Shown: positions 39,019 to 61,279, counted from the first letter of the stretch. The stretch: DNA of 64,000 nt from Malurus cyaneus samueli (GCA_009741485.1 CM019220.1:25324646-25388645); one strand, 5' to 3'. Notes: generated by a model not told the origin, from the letters alone. Translations and numbers: made by a program.

Positions 39019-40472
39019 CTGGGATGAGAACAAGAGAGAAAAAACAGCAATTAGCTCCAGAAGGCACAACTTATTGTATCAGGAAGGGAATTGCCCACTA
39101 GTATTAGTTCCTAGTGTCAAGATGATATTTCTGGAAAAAATGAGAATTGTTCAGAAAACTTCTGTTTTTTGGTGACACAAATATTTTATGAGTCAACATC
39201 CAATTCTATTGCCCGGAAAATGATGAGTCCTGTCAGGAGTGATACACCACAAACTGATGCTCACAGCACTGGGCCAAGTAGGCCAGCAGAACTCCTCTAC
39301 CAGTTTCATTTCATCCATTAATGGATTTTTTTTTAGATAATGCGCTGGTTGGGAAAACGGAATAAAATTAATATTTTTCTCTCAACAGCATTAAAATTGT
39401 GATAGTTTATATGCTAAGAAGAAAATGACAAAATCATGCAAAATATATTAAAACATCTTCTGTCTGGCACCAAATTAGTGTCATTTGAAGTAATACAGGA
39501 AGAAATTGTTATTTTCAAGGAATTTTTTCCAGCCCACTTTCTACATTTCATTTTTCTTTTGTTGTAATATGTGGTTATCGTCTTTCTTCATCAAAGGAAC
39601 AGTAAATGATTGTCTGTGCAACATGAAAATGACTGCACATATTTTATGACTGAAGATTAGTGAAGACAATATCCAGTTTCTGGGCATCCTTTAAGTTATT
39701 GTATTTTAATGGCGATAATTGCTTTCCAGCTGTTCCAAATAAAAATTGCTGCCTTGGAACAGAATGCTGGGCTGTAATTCAACCTCAAGGTTTTCACTGC
39801 TATTCATATTCTGCTCGGGTTGCTGTTTAAGATGCCAGCAGAATCCTGTGCCTGATTTACTCCATCTCCAAAGTGGGGATCCAGGGGTTACTGTATAAAT
39901 CACTCAGGTACCTCGTGCTTCCCCCAGCATTTCTCACCATATTTTCTTCTCTTTAAACCAACTCCCATCTAAGTTTTCACACAGAAACATCTCTAGTGAA
40001 AATGGCACTATGGCGTTCACAAACACGTCACCTGCAAGGTGCCTCAGTGATTTCAGTGTTTTTCCACCTTTCACCTCTTAAGACCACGTTGTTTTTTGGG
40101 CATGGGAGACTGCACATCTAATCAGAGCCATAGAAACTCCTAATAATAAGGCTAAGTAATATTATGAATTCCTTTTAAACTATGTTTCTTCGCGAGGTCT
40201 TTTAAACCATAATATGTAAGTTCTAAACAATGAGGTAATAGCTACAGCCATGCACCAGGGCTGGTTTTTTTAAAAAATAATTCTGTTGAGAAGGTATGAG
40301 CCATTGTAAACAGATGATTAGCAAAGATACCACCAATGAACACCTTGGTAACAGAGGAAAAAATGAATCCATTTACGATGTCCTTCCCAAAGAATGTTAC
40401 ATTCTCAGCTGCTGAACAAAGAGTCAGAGAATATTAATAACGAAATATTCCATCAACAGAGAAGTACTTTAC
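39019..40472 (-). other. ERBB4 intron 11 (1454 bp)
   Basis: Compact AT-rich intron between exons 11 and 12 with no recognisable element. Confidence 0.9.
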
Positions 40473-40563
40473 CTATAGAGAGCTCTCCCTCCGATTGTAA
40501 CCAGGTTAGAAAATACCCTGAAGTCTGTCATATTCTCAGGCCATGACTGTATGTTTAAATACC
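40473..40563 (-). CDS. ERBB4: ERBB4 exon 11 (domain III)
   Basis: This 91-nt exon encodes [20 protein letters not shown] followed by [10 protein letters not shown], domain III solenoid repeats with one N-glycosylation sequon (NMT). The acceptor is cctacag ending at 40564 after a pyrimidine-rich tract, and the donor is gtaaag at 40472. It ends in AG and is completed by T of exon 12 to give Ser (LYSGLS). The length equals the corresponding human exon as recalled. Confidence 0.96.
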
Positions 40564-41743
40564 CTGTAGGAGGAAAAGGCAAACACGTGAATGCCACTGA
40601 TTGCAGCCACATGTGAGTTAGGACAGGCTTAGCCTATAAAGGAAAGACAGTGCCAACTTGAGGAAAAGAAATAAAAAAGGAAAGCTGTAGACACTCAAGC
40701 TGCTCACCACCATCTTCTCCAAGAACACAAAAGAGAACTTGCCCTGATTTCTGAGGTGGAGCTGTTGACTCTGTGCACAGGTTGTTTTGTGCTGCACAGA
40801 TCCCCGGGCAGAGCAGTTCTCCAGGATTTTAACTCAGCACTGGGCTGAAATCCAGTGCATAGTTACATGCAGGGTTAATTCTGCTTTGGAAGGGCTGAAA
40901 CTGTCAGTTAGTGTGCTTAGGAATGAAAAATTACAGACACCCAGGTGCCAGATTATCTTTGACATTAATTAGGAAGAGATTAAGAGTTTACTTTCATTTT
41001 TAGTCCCACTGATTTCCTGAAGTACGCAACTTTTGAGAGGTGAAACATTCTGAGCTCCACCCAGCTACAATCAAGCCGTGGTGCCCAAAGGTTTCTTTTT
41101 GTGGACGAAATAGAACATTTTTTCCCTACTTATAATAATCAATAATCAAATGAAAACTCAGAGTTGTAGTATCTTCCTCCCAGTCCACTGAATGGTGAAA
41201 CAAGCAGCAAGATGCAAGGAAACAAAGTACAGAATTCTAGTTCTACGATCCCATTGAAAAGGCACAAAAAATGGGAGTCACTACCACCCCACACATTATA
41301 CATCTGTCTTTAAATCACAAAAGCTAACTTGCAGCAGCATCTTCTGTTAGACCAAGGGAAGGAGCTGTAAAAGTGGACTGCACGTTTCAAAGACTTTCAG
41401 GTGAAGACGGTGGATTCCCATATTTCAGCACCATTTTCCTCCTATTTCCCTCCCTTGCAACATTTGTGTCACCTAGCTAATGTGGGACCAAGACCCCTTG
41501 TCCACGTGTAGCATCTGCCATAATGGACATCCTATGTTCATCAGCAAGGGCAACACACTTGTGGATATCAACTGATACTGAAGTTCTTCTGTATTAAATG
41601 TTTATAAAAAGTTACAGCATGATGAGCTTAACAAAAAGAAGTACCTTGTGTTCTTCAGAAGTCCAACACAGGAAAAGTATAAATGCAAAGTGAGAATTAA
41701 TTCATTGATTAGTGCAGAATATAGAAGGTCAGAAGTGTGTTAC
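40564..41743 (-). other. ERBB4 intron 10 (1180 bp)
   Basis: Compact intron between exons 10 and 11 with no recognisable element. Confidence 0.9.
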
Positions 41744-41817
41744 CTGTTATCTCTCTCACTGTTTGGAAGATATTTAATTTCTCTGGATTGATGGCAGCAA
41801 TTGTGTGATACGGGTCT
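41744..41817 (-). CDS. ERBB4: ERBB4 exon 10 (domain III)
   Basis: This 74-nt exon encodes (G)[20 protein letters not shown] followed by REIT, part of the domain III solenoid. The acceptor is tttcag ending at 41818. The donor reads gtaaca at 41743-41738, a weaker match to the GTRAGT consensus because +5 is C. The last base (G) joins GG of exon 11 to make Gly. Several substitutions from remembered human sequence ([20 protein letters not shown]) make this one of the less conserved ectodomain exons here, but the frame and length fit. Confidence 0.96.
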
Positions 41818-50348
<8,531 letters not shown>

Positions 50349-50467
50349 AAAGCAGTCGGTGTCCTTGGGTCCGGAGCAGCCCCCGGCGCACTCACGGTGG
50401 CAGCAGTCGCTGACGTAGGGCCCGTAGCAGCGTCCGTCACACTGCTCTGCACACACGGTCTTGGTCA
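50349..50467 (-). CDS. ERBB4: ERBB4 exon 6 (domain II)
   Basis: This 119-nt exon encodes [20 protein letters not shown] and continues with [20 protein letters not shown], cysteine-rich modules of domain II. The acceptor is ctgcag ending at 50468 after a pyrimidine-rich tract, and the donor is gtatgtg at 50348. It joins exon 5 in frame (T|TG) and ends on a complete Phe codon, so exon 7 starts in phase 0. The only difference I notice from remembered human sequence is Lys for Arg in LTRTV. The exon is GC-rich and CpG-rich relative to the flanking introns. A 26-bp minisatellite begins 148 bp upstream of its acceptor, on the intron 5 side. Confidence 0.97.
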
Positions 50468-50615
50468 CTGCAGGAAAAGGAAAAGGGACAGTGTCAGACA
50501 CAGGGCTGGGCACAGAGCTCTCCTACTGCTCCCTGACAGTGACAAAAACATCCACAGAATGGAGGAAAAACCCCTATAGAGTGAGGGAACGGCCTCAATG
50601 TGTGGGTGCTCAGAG

Positions 50616-50875
50616 CCAGAATGTCTGCAGGACACCTGTAACCAGAATGTGTGCTGGACACCTGTAACCAGAATATCTGTACGATACCTGTATCTGAAAT
50701 ATCTGCAGAACACCCGTATCCAGAATGTTTGCAGAATACCTGTATCCAGAATATCTGTATGACACCTGTATCCAAAATACCTGCAGCACACCTCTGTCCA
50801 GAGTGCCTGCAGGATACCCGTATCCAGAATGCCTGCAGGACACCTGTATCCAAGATGCCTGCACAACAACCTCTT
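50616..50875. repeat. 26-bp minisatellite, 10 units
   Basis: Ten head-to-tail copies of a 26-bp unit with plus-strand form CCAGAATGTCTGCAGGACAC + CTGTAT run without spacing changes, each diverged by a few bases. Because 26 is not a multiple of three, all three reading frames cycle through related peptides, which explains the long minus-strand open frames over it. It lies in intron 5, 148 bp upstream of the exon 6 acceptor. Confidence 0.95.
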
Positions 50876-53800
50876 TAGGAATACAGATGTTGCTCAAAGA
50901 CTGTGGAGAAGGAATTTTTAAAGTGTGTGCTCTTACCCTTGAAAATTCAAGTGGAATGTTACTTTCAAATAATTTATTTTTGTAAACTGATTATGAACCC
51001 CCACACAAAATAACAGAAGAGTCCATCAGTTCCTTGAGAGCTTTCCCTGAAGAACAGCAACATGGAGTAAATGAGTGACATTCAGAGTGAGGTCACCACT
51101 GACAGAGCCACATGCTGCCCTTGATGGCAATCCATTTGACAAAGGGGAACAGAACAGACTTGGAACACATTTGGAAATACCACTTGCTATTTCCACTAAA
51201 CACAACCCTGCCTTCATTCACAGGGAAGCAACTCCAGCTGGATTGTGGTTCCACACCACTCAGGGCTTAGTCTTGTGCAAAGAGCAAGTGGAGCATCCAC
51301 CTTCCCTCCCTCCCTCACCTATAACCTTTATTTTTATTTTATGGAAAAATAAATTAGTATTATCCAAATGATTATACCAACCACCACTGCCTACCGTGCT
51401 GTCAGCTGTCTTTTCATAAAAGCTGGCATGATACACTTCTGCAATTAACCTTCAACATCTATTTTGTTAAAAGCATTTAATTACTTCTCTATGAAAAACA
51501 CTTTTCAGGAAGCAAGAGAAAACAAAATTTCATCGAACTTTCTGCTCAATTCTATTATTTAATGTGGAGGTAACTCCTTTATAAGTACATTCTGATCCAC
51601 ACTCCCTTCACTGCTTGCCAGAAACACTTACAGTAATGCTGAAGCTTCTTGCTACATACAGTATTTATTTAGGATAGAAAAATGTAAATAACTAAAGTGA
51701 AGTGATTGTTTATAATCTATGCAATAAAATGATGCTCTTTTAGAGCAATTTCATCTTGCTGATACCAGGGGAAAACCCCGAGACAGAAAAGGCTTTTGTT
51801 CCTTGTGCAATCTAATTTGAGAAATTTGGGAAATTTCTGTGAAGGCACTTGCTGTCACCATTATCTGAGAAGTGCATTAAAAGGATTTATTTATTAAGTG
51901 GATTATAGCAAAGGTTTGTCACCGTTCTTTCCCAGCTGTTTATTTTGCAGGGAAAACAAACAATGCCAGCTGAAATGCCAAGATGTTGCTCTAGGAATAG
52001 GCTAGAACATATCCTATCTGTGTCCTGATTCCTACTGAAGGTCCAGGTCTGAGGAGAACCTGTCAGGTGTCTCCAGTGGCACCACACACACCAAGACAGA
52101 TAGGAGCTTAGAGGGCCCTGGATAATCTTAAGGACTCATGCTTAAGACACTTTAAAAGGAAGGTTTTTTCCCAAAACAAAACACAAGGCAATTCTGTGTA
52201 TTGTCTGAAGGCCTGAAACAAGCTGATTGCTCAGATGCCAATAAACATTACTCACCAGCTCAGCTTTGTGTGATCATTCTCAAAGGGTAACCCCACAGAA
52301 AATGTATGTAGCTGTACTGGTTTAAAAAGATAACAAGCTTTTTTTCCCAAAACACTTTCCTCCAAATATAATCAACTGATTTTATAGCTATAGCTCCAGA
52401 CCTATCTGAAAGAGTGAAATATAAATATTACCCAAAATGCCAAAACACATGGCATTTCAGGTGCCAGGTACTCATATCTTCACCCAGCACAGCTGTGAGG
52501 AGAGTCTTACTAATCACATTTCAAACCAGACTTTTTGAGGGTCAGCAAAACCACCTGCACGGATTCCTACAAATCATGCATGTGATCCCAAGAATTTGGA
52601 GGATTTGACTATACAGAACTGTCACAGTCAGGGCCAGGACCAAAGGACAAACACCAAAGCCCTGAAAATGTGCTGTGCATTGGGATGGATTTCTGGGAGA
52701 AACTGTCAACCTCTACCAGTATTTCACAGCAGTAAGCTGTGTTGGGGATGGGGTGAAATGACCACCTCATATACATGTGCAAACCATCAGCCTCCTTTAT
52801 ATTTTCCTCTCAACTTTAATTGTGACAGGAAACTATAAATCTATGAAGGAAAAAAAGGGAAGTAACTGAAATCAATGAAAGTGTTACAAACATGCAGAGT
52901 TATTAGAGCAATACAAGGGTCTTAATTAAAGATGCTGCCTCCAAGCAGAAATGCTGGGTTTCCCTGACTGATCCAAGCTGCTGGTTCAGCTCTTTTTGTG
53001 AGCCTCACCAGGCTTCTGCTCCTCTTTTGCTGCTCTGATTTGGTACCTTCTCCTCAGCAGCACCAGCTGCACAAGGACTGTGTAAATACACCTGTGCTCA
53101 GACCACACTCCTGTACAGACACAGAGTTAAGGGAGCACCTGACATTTGCTGTTTCTTATTTCAGGTATGATTTTCTAGGTTATAGATTTTCTCTGCTTGC
53201 ATTTTCTTAGTTGGGTTTATACCCTAATTTAGATTTTTCTCTTTTCAGTTACATTCTTCTTGGACAAAGTCCATAATTCATCACATTAATAATGTATTGA
53301 ATTTTGGAAGTTTTAATTTCCATGTGAAAATCTCAACAGACATACAAATCTCAACAGCAAAAATTTTAACAAACTAAGATTGTTAAATAGATTTTCAAAT
53401 TTGATTAGTAACTTCCAAAAACATTTGTTATTATGATTTTATTTAAAGTGGTTTACATTCAATTCAGTGCATGCTCAATACCCTTTGAAAAACAGTCTGT
53501 TTAAATGTATTTTCACTTTAGCCTTTCCTGATACTGAAACAAATTATATAATCAAGATTTCAAATTCTTCTTATTAACAGCTACTAATATTTTGATTATA
53601 AAAGAAAAATGGATTCTCAACTGTGTAAAACAATACCCTGGAATTTTGTCTTCTCTACCTCCTGACAGAACAGCTTGGCTTAAATTTCCTATTAATGGTC
53701 TTCTTAAATATATGGATTTTCTGGCCACATTTAGAAAGATATTAGAACAGAGTTAGATGCAGGTGGTGTTTCAGACAGAGTTAGCAACAAAGATGTTGCT

Positions 53801-53996
53801 GGAAGGCAACATAAGAAGCAGCTAGGTAGATGATATTCATGAAAAAAACAAAGGGATTTAGATTTTTTTTCCATATGTAATTTGAAATTAAAGACATGGA
53901 TTAAGATCTTACATTTTTTATCCTTTCCCAGGAAAATAATTTAAATCTTATCTTGGGAGGTGGGCTCATTAGAATATTTTGCTTCAATCCTCAATC

Positions 53997-54014
53997 AAAA
54001 AAAAAAAAAAAAAG
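53997..54014. repeat. A18 homopolymer
   Basis: An uninterrupted run of 18 A in intron 5, without a recognisable retroelement beside it. Confidence 0.93.
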
Positions 54015-55039
54015 ACATAATTGAAATGCAGCTCTGAATTGCTTCTAGGATCAAAATGGTTTGGCACTGGAGGTAGAGCACTCCAATGTTTTCCTACATG
54101 TGTTGGAAAGACGTGCATTGCCAAGGTGATGGGGTTAAGGTGATGCCTGATGATTTTTGCTTTTCCTTTTTACGCTTTCTGTACCCTCTATGCATCCCCC
54201 TGTACCCCTTTCCCAATGTTTGTAATTCCTGTAGCCTGATATTTCAGCTTAGTTTAAGAGTTCTGCTAGACAGAGAGAGCAAATATCCTCAAAAAAAAAA
54301 AATCAGTGTGCTCTATACTATCTTAAACCCAAGGCTCCAGCCTTGAATAAAGCCTTCTCTCTAAAACATCTTTTACAAACTAAGTTCTAGCCTCATCCGA
54401 AGGAAGAAAGATTCATTAAGAGAAAAATCCTAGATAGATATGCTAATTCCTAAAATCTATAAAACTTCTATCCATGCTATACACAGGTGTGCATTTTGCC
54501 ATCAAACTGTGCACCTGGAATCCCAAATAGCAAAGTAAAACCCTTTTATCCCCTCAACCGTGTCTGTGTCACTATTAAAAACTGGCCGTTCAAGGCAACA
54601 AAGGCAGACACAATGTGCACACCACCACTCATCCTGTCTCCAGCTTGTATCCTACAACAACATTTGTGAGCCTGAAAACCAGGCCTAGCTTTTAAAGTCA
54701 GAAATGAAGGCAGCGACAGCATAGTCCCACTTGCATTTTTGTTTTGAGTCTGGACTCAAATTCTCCCTTTTTACTTCGCACAGTTTGGAGGAAACACATT
54801 GTGAGAAAATAGAAAATACAAAGAAGAAATACCCTTTGCCAGCCTTTTCCTTCAATGCTGCTGCTTGTCCACGGTGCAGTGAGGTCATGGAGGCAAAGAG
54901 ACCTAAAATTAATTCCTGTTCCTGACAATCAGAGGCTGCAGAGTGGGCTTGAAGGTAAGAGGATGTGGAGTAGCTACTTCAAGTAGAAGAGTGTGATCTG
55001 TGCATCTCCCTGAAACTCAGACGGGTTATAGCTTTTCCT

Positions 55040-55340
55040 AGTTTCTTATTTTAACCCCATGGCGGTGCCACGGCCTGTGCCCCCGTTGGGATTTGTGAGG
55101 GCGGCCGCTGTGAAGGGAGGGAAGGCTGTCACTGTGAGCCAGTCTTGCGTGCAGCCCTGCTGAGCCCCTGCCTTGGCAGCACTGCAGATAAGCTTTGCTC
55201 TCCCTGGTATTGCTACATTAATCCACCACATTGGGTCTGTTATCTGGGAGCAGTGTTTTGTGGAGACTGAGACTGTGGGAGCTGATCCTGCCACATCTGC
55301 AGCCACACAGTTGGACTGGCCACGAGGCCTGAACCAGGAT
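55040..55340 (+). mobile_element. GC-rich patch, possibly a degraded LTR
   Basis: This patch stands out in GC content from the surrounding intron. It contains CTGCAGATAAGCTTTGCTCT followed by CATTGGGTCTGTTATCTGGG, which loosely resembles the polyadenylation/R-U5 part of avian retroviral LTRs. Neither end is defined and no coding remnant was recognised. An alternative is an ordinary GC-rich intronic patch. Confidence 0.3.
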
Positions 55341-56160
55341 CACGGGCTCCTTACAGAACACAAATGCCAAGATTTTAAACTATTCTTGGATAAGATAACC
55401 ACAGGCCTGAATAAATCTACTCATGTTTGGATGGATCATGCAGCTTCTTACAAAGCTACTAATTTTAAAAGACAAACAAGCTTCTCATTAGGACAGAGGG
55501 GAAAAAACCCCAAACCATTAATTAATTCTAACCATGATAGAATAATTTAATGGGCTAGGGTTTAAGTCCCTTTCCAGTATCTATTTCAGCACACAACCCT
55601 GAATCTTTTCCTTAATTCCTCGAGGCCTTCATAAAGACTGCCAGCAGAGGAAGATGTCCTAGCTCAATTCAAAGAATTTGCTCAACATCATTGTATCTCA
55701 TTCCTCCAACCTGTCCTAAGGGGTTTTTAACCACACCTGTAGTTAAAGCACCATATGAAGCAGTAATGTAAGAACAGGTTAATTTGAGCAGAGCTGTAAC
55801 TGTGAGCAGCTTCCCCAGCAGTATCAGCTGATGCTCCTGAAGGGAAAGCGGACCCTGCCTCTGCAGACACGTGGCTCTGTCCCTTGGGTCAGCAGGGCAG
55901 CTTGGATTCATCCAGTTCTAAAATCACTCCTATCTCTCACTCCAAGTAGTCCAAAACCAAAAATAAAATAAAACTTAAAAAAAAGGCACTGTTGCACTGT
56001 TCCTACCCATGTCCCAAGTGTTCCTACCATGTCCTGGTTGTGGCTCATCTGTCACACTCCTTCCTCCCATCTACAGATCAGCCAAGGAAACAAGCACAGG
56101 CTGGAGAAGTGTTCTCTGGGGAGCTCCCAGTAAGCACTTCATTTCCCAGGATGACTGACT

Positions 56161-56271
56161 CCAGTAAAAGCAACTGGTTTTCACCTTCTTGTAAGCAGGA
56201 AAAAGAAAAAAAAAANCCAGTAAAAGCAACTGGTTTTCACCTTCTTGTAAGCAGGAAAAAGAAAAAAAAAA
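56161..56271. repeat. 55-bp duplication around a single N (assembly join)
   Basis: The 55 bp at 56161-56215, ending in an A-run, recur exactly at 56217-56271, separated by the N at 56216. This is the same signature as the intron 6 join. The homopolymer at the end of each copy probably stopped contig extension. Most likely an artefact in intron 5. Confidence 0.92.
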
Positions 56272-56888
56272 AACTTGTAGGAAAAGACAGCTCTCAATTT
56301 TCTCTTTTATTTTCTGCTAATATTGTGATTGTGCTCTGAGCTCTTTAGTGCTTAAGATAAAGTGCTGAAAGCACACTAGAAAGAAACTCATTTTAATGCT
56401 CTCTAAATTCAAGAGGACAGACAGACATTGTGAATAACCCTTCACTCTACTTCCTTCACAAAAAAAACTATTATTCTCTCTTTCAGTGCAACTCAAATAC
56501 ATTCTGAAGTTATTATAAAGAGAACAATTCTGCAAGATAACTAATATTCCCAGGCTACCACTGAAATTAACAGAGTATTTTGGCATCAGGAACTTTGCAG
56601 TGTCAGGTCATCATTAAAGATCTCCAAATCTGCTTCGTAGTTTTTTCTATTCCTGCAGTATCCACATCAGTGTATTCCAAAATAACCATCAATATTCTCA
56701 AGAGCCGTGCTCCATGTTGCCACCAAGTAGGGAAAAGAAAATTCGAGTTACTGTAAGCAGTTTTAGAAAGCACAAGGGAGGAAAGAAAAACATTCACATG
56801 GGTGAAAAAAAAGCAGATCATCTGTTGGTAAAAAGATATGGAAAAAGACCCCTCATATACTTTAGAGTCATACTGAACCCAAAATTTA

Positions 56889-57149
<261 letters not shown>

Positions 57150-60100
57150 TTATGTTTTACCAAGGTTGAGACAGTGCCTGTAAAAAAGGCCCAGCTACAC
57201 AACCAGACTGGTGTCAAACATATATGAAATACAGGTACTTATCTAAAAGGACTGAGGAACAATGTCATCACTCAGTGCTATCACTGCTGCTTCCCACAGC
57301 CTATGTAAGCCCTGCTGATTTCTCCACAGGAGAAGAGGTTACTGTGCTGGAAAGGCTTACAGCTACCCACTTCCTCCAGTTATTCTGAACAATGGGATAC
57401 TCCACTTGCCTGTGGTTGTGCTTCAAAAGGAACCTCATGTTCCTTCAGACCTTGGACATGATATCCTGCATCATCTGTCTACATGTTGACAGGTTCAGTT
57501 ACTGAAGAAAAAGAACTGTAGGTGCTTTCACTTAAAATACAGCTGGAAGAGGAAGTGTAAGCAATGGTAGGTTTTGTAAACTACCAGTAAGTAGAGACAG
57601 AAGTCCACTTGGACTGAAGTGAAAGCTGAGTTCACATGTCCATGCCATGGCAAAATGACCCGTGAGAGGGAAAGGCAAGCAAGCAGAAGAGCTGGAATGT
57701 TCTCCTCTGGCTGCACCTCAACACCACTGGAGGAAGTGCTGGGACAGTCCCACACCAGTCTGGGCTGCGAGGGAATGAAAGTCCCATTCCACAGCTCCCA
57801 TCTGGACATGGCCAGAGTCCAGGCACACCCCCAGGTGTGGCAGTGCCTGAGGGGCAGCCAAGCCCTTCCCAAAGGCAGAGCTGATGGGATGAACTGAGAA
57901 ACCCACCGTAAAGCTTGTGGAAGACTATGCACAGTCCTTATTGCTGTGCTTTTGACCGCAGGAACCCAACCGTGTGCCTGATTAAACTTTTATCTATCAC
58001 TGAATACTGCTGAGATTCTGGTAAGTGAATTTCCCCTTTGAACCTGATCCAGGTTCAATCCTTTCAATCGTGTATTAACAGCTGCTGCTGTTAGCACTGC
58101 TCCATTAGACTAAATCAAATACTTGCCACATACCTGATGGGAGACAGAGAAAGTGCAAAATGTCTCTCAGCTAAGGTTGGATCACCCTAAAGACAAACCC
58201 TACTCCTCTGCTAGCAGTGTGCTCACACCTGGAAGATGTCACAGAGCTGAGCAAACCCACCGTGGCTGTTGTGTGAAGTTGGACTCTCTGTCACTGATCT
58301 TTCAAAGCCAGCATTCCTCCCTCACCATTCCTGTGCTATTGATGATGCTGCCTGGAAATGACCACACTGAATGCCAACTACCTTGTTAAAACTACCAGCT
58401 CCTTGTTGCATTCATGTTCATTTAAAGCAATTACACTTGGGAAACATTATTGCTGACATCACCAGCACATAATTTGCTGTCACATTCTACCATCTGTTTG
58501 TTTAGATCACAAATGTACTATAACTACATAATGCAAACTCATTCTGGCTGACAAGAAGGGCGCTCCATCTGGCATGAATAATGCAACTTTAATCAGTAAT
58601 AACGATTATTATGATTATTAAGAGACTACTGGAACCCTCCACAGAAAAGCAAATATATCCATATTGATTTATAAGAATGAAAGTTTAAAAAGACAAGGTA
58701 AACATCAAGTTAAAGGATGAATTTTAGCAGATGAAGCTTAAGATACAGGTTGTTGGCTGATTTTGGTACTTGCTGAACTGAATAGAAATGCTCCCCTTTT
58801 TGCCCTGGATTTCATCCCCTTCCAAACCCCGCTGCAAACACTGGGCTTTCCCCACTGTAATACGTTCTGTGGGTAACAGAAGAAACTTCAGCATCCCTCC
58901 AAGTGATCCCTAACTAGAGAGTCCGCCCACACCCCTGTAAGAGATGCACTTAAAATATAGATTTTTGTATCTGAAGCTCCTAGGTGCTGAACTGCTCTTC
59001 GGTATGCAGCCAAAAATTTATTCAGCCACCTCAATTCCTCCTGGAAATAAAAGCAATTCAGCATCTTGAAAACACAATTTTAAAAATTTTTTAACTTGCA
59101 TGCCTGCTGCCTGGTACATGACTTTGTTTGGCAGTGTCAGATGATGATTTGCATTTAAATAGAGATATTTAACAATAAAGCAAGGAGAGGCTGCCAGTTT
59201 CCTTTTTTCTCACTGGGAACTCAAAAGTGTCTATGCCATTGTTTTCACTTTTCTCAGCTGTACAGACACAACTAGGAACTGAGCTTGCAGGCAGCACACC
59301 TCTGAATTGCATTGTTATGTGTCCTTTTGAAGGTCAAATATACTGAGAGTTAAAAATAAAAACCCTACTCCTTTCAAATAGTGTGTCTATATCGGCTTGG
59401 TTGTTTAAAGGGAAAAATAACTTCCTTGGCTCTCAATATGAACTGGTCCAGATTCTGCCCTCACATCCCTGTGTATTTCACCTGGTTTTCCCCACTAAGG
59501 GAAAATCTGTCCTTTAATAAGGACAGATTGGAACCCATTAAAGAGCAGTTCTTCAAAGCTCAGACAGAAATAGTCCTGTGGAAGTCAACATAAGCACTCA
59601 GGAGCATAACAAGAGGTCTCACAATTAGATCTGCATGTCAGGCTTAAATCATAATAAATGTATTGGCCCTAAGGTTGACGAGGCCCTTGGAGGAATTATA
59701 CTACTACTCACAGATATTTCTGTATTCTTTTTTTAAGATTTTTAGACTGTGAGGAAATGGAATCAGAAAAAAAAGAAACAATTTGTGGCATAAAATAAAT
59801 CATTCCTGTTATTCCTCGTGTCTTAAATATTCTAAACCCCTCCAACATACAGCAGAAAGGGTTAAAAGAATTTGGCTAAAAAAACCCCTCTGCAGGGTAC
59901 AGCCTTGGCCCATTCACTTGAGTCTTGCACATTACAGAAGGCATGTGAGGGAAAACGCTGTGTTATCCACGCAAGATAAGGAAGGGAAGAACTGCAAAAG
60001 TCTCCTCTCCGTTACAGCTGAGACACTGGAGTACATTTCTGCTCCTGAATCCTAGCATTGTTTTGCACACAAAGTGACAGTTTGGAGGCTTCCATAATTT

Positions 60101-61250
60101 TCATGGGTTTTGTTATGAAATCTAGGTTAAGAAAGGGCAGATTCCCACTGGAACATGAGAATTAATTTTGCTTTGGAAAATTGCACACAGAAAAACAATG
60201 TTTTGTCTCTTGGGCTGTCTTTCCTTGGCCAAAACTACTGCAACAGATCTGCATTATGGACTCTGCAGAGAGCACCTTCCTTGTAATTTCCAGGAGAGAG
60301 TTTTATTTGTGGGAGATGCTTCTGCTTTCCCAGGCAGGGGAAGTCACCAGCAGAAAACATTTGCTCACTAACTTGGGAAAGACCAAGGTTACTTCATCCT
60401 TGTGTTTTCCTGAGAATTGAAAAGGGCTTTCCTTTGACTTCTGCCTGACTTTATTATTTCAGAAACAGTAAAACCACAAAGGATTAAGTTACTGACAAGA
60501 CAAGAAAAATGAAGTCCTCCTCTTAGCTCCAAGCTCAGTGTGATACAGAGAGGAAACACTGCTTCTTCCCCATCAGCCCTGCCAGCTGCCTCGAGCAGAA
60601 CCCTCTCAGTAGGAGAAGGAAAGCAGAAATAAGAGAAGAAATGCCTCACTTTGCACAAAACTTGTGTTTACAGATGGTTTCTATCGGTTTGATAAATCAT
60701 TATTCAATGTTAGCATATCTTCAACACACTGATACTGAAGTTCAAACAAGCACAGACAAAGTGGCTTAGATAGTGACAAGCCATAGTTTTAAGCAGCCTC
60801 TTTACTTACCTAACAGTCTAAAATAATTGATTAGCTATCAAAACAGCTATAAATAATTTATTAGCTGTGTAAGCTGCTTATCAACTCATTCTTTACCTAA
60901 AAAAATTCACTCACTCCTGCAAAAATGCTAGAGGTGCCACAGAGATGTCTCTAGACATAACCAGCCACAAGGTCCAAGAAACTCCAGGTATACTCCATGG
61001 TAGGAGTCCCAGGCTGTTCTTTGCATGGTTTAGGTGTGACAGAAGGTTTAAATACACCTGTGTGTTGTTTGTCTAGGCAGCTAAACTCCTTAGTTCTATG
61101 TATGAACAGATAACAAAATCAAAATGTAATTCAAACGCTGCAGCACAGCATTAAGGAGAATTAAAGATACTATTGTTGTGATGGATTGTTCTGCCTTTAT
61201 CAGGCCATAATGCTTTCCCTGTCCTTGTCTGACTATTCCTATTGTCACAC

Positions 61251-61279
61251 GTTCATTCATTCATTCATTCATTTATTCA
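61251..61279. repeat. CATT microsatellite
   Basis: About seven copies of TTCA/CATT with one T substitution near the end, in intron 4. Confidence 0.93.

Noticed and set aside
50465..50869. Long overlapping minus-strand open frames with repeated cysteine/aromatic peptides
   Set aside because: They are produced by the 26-bp minisatellite, whose length cycles the same peptide motifs through all frames. There is no start context or homology.
50616..50875. CRISPR-like repeat array
   Set aside because: The units abut directly without unique spacers and the context is a vertebrate intron. This is a minisatellite.
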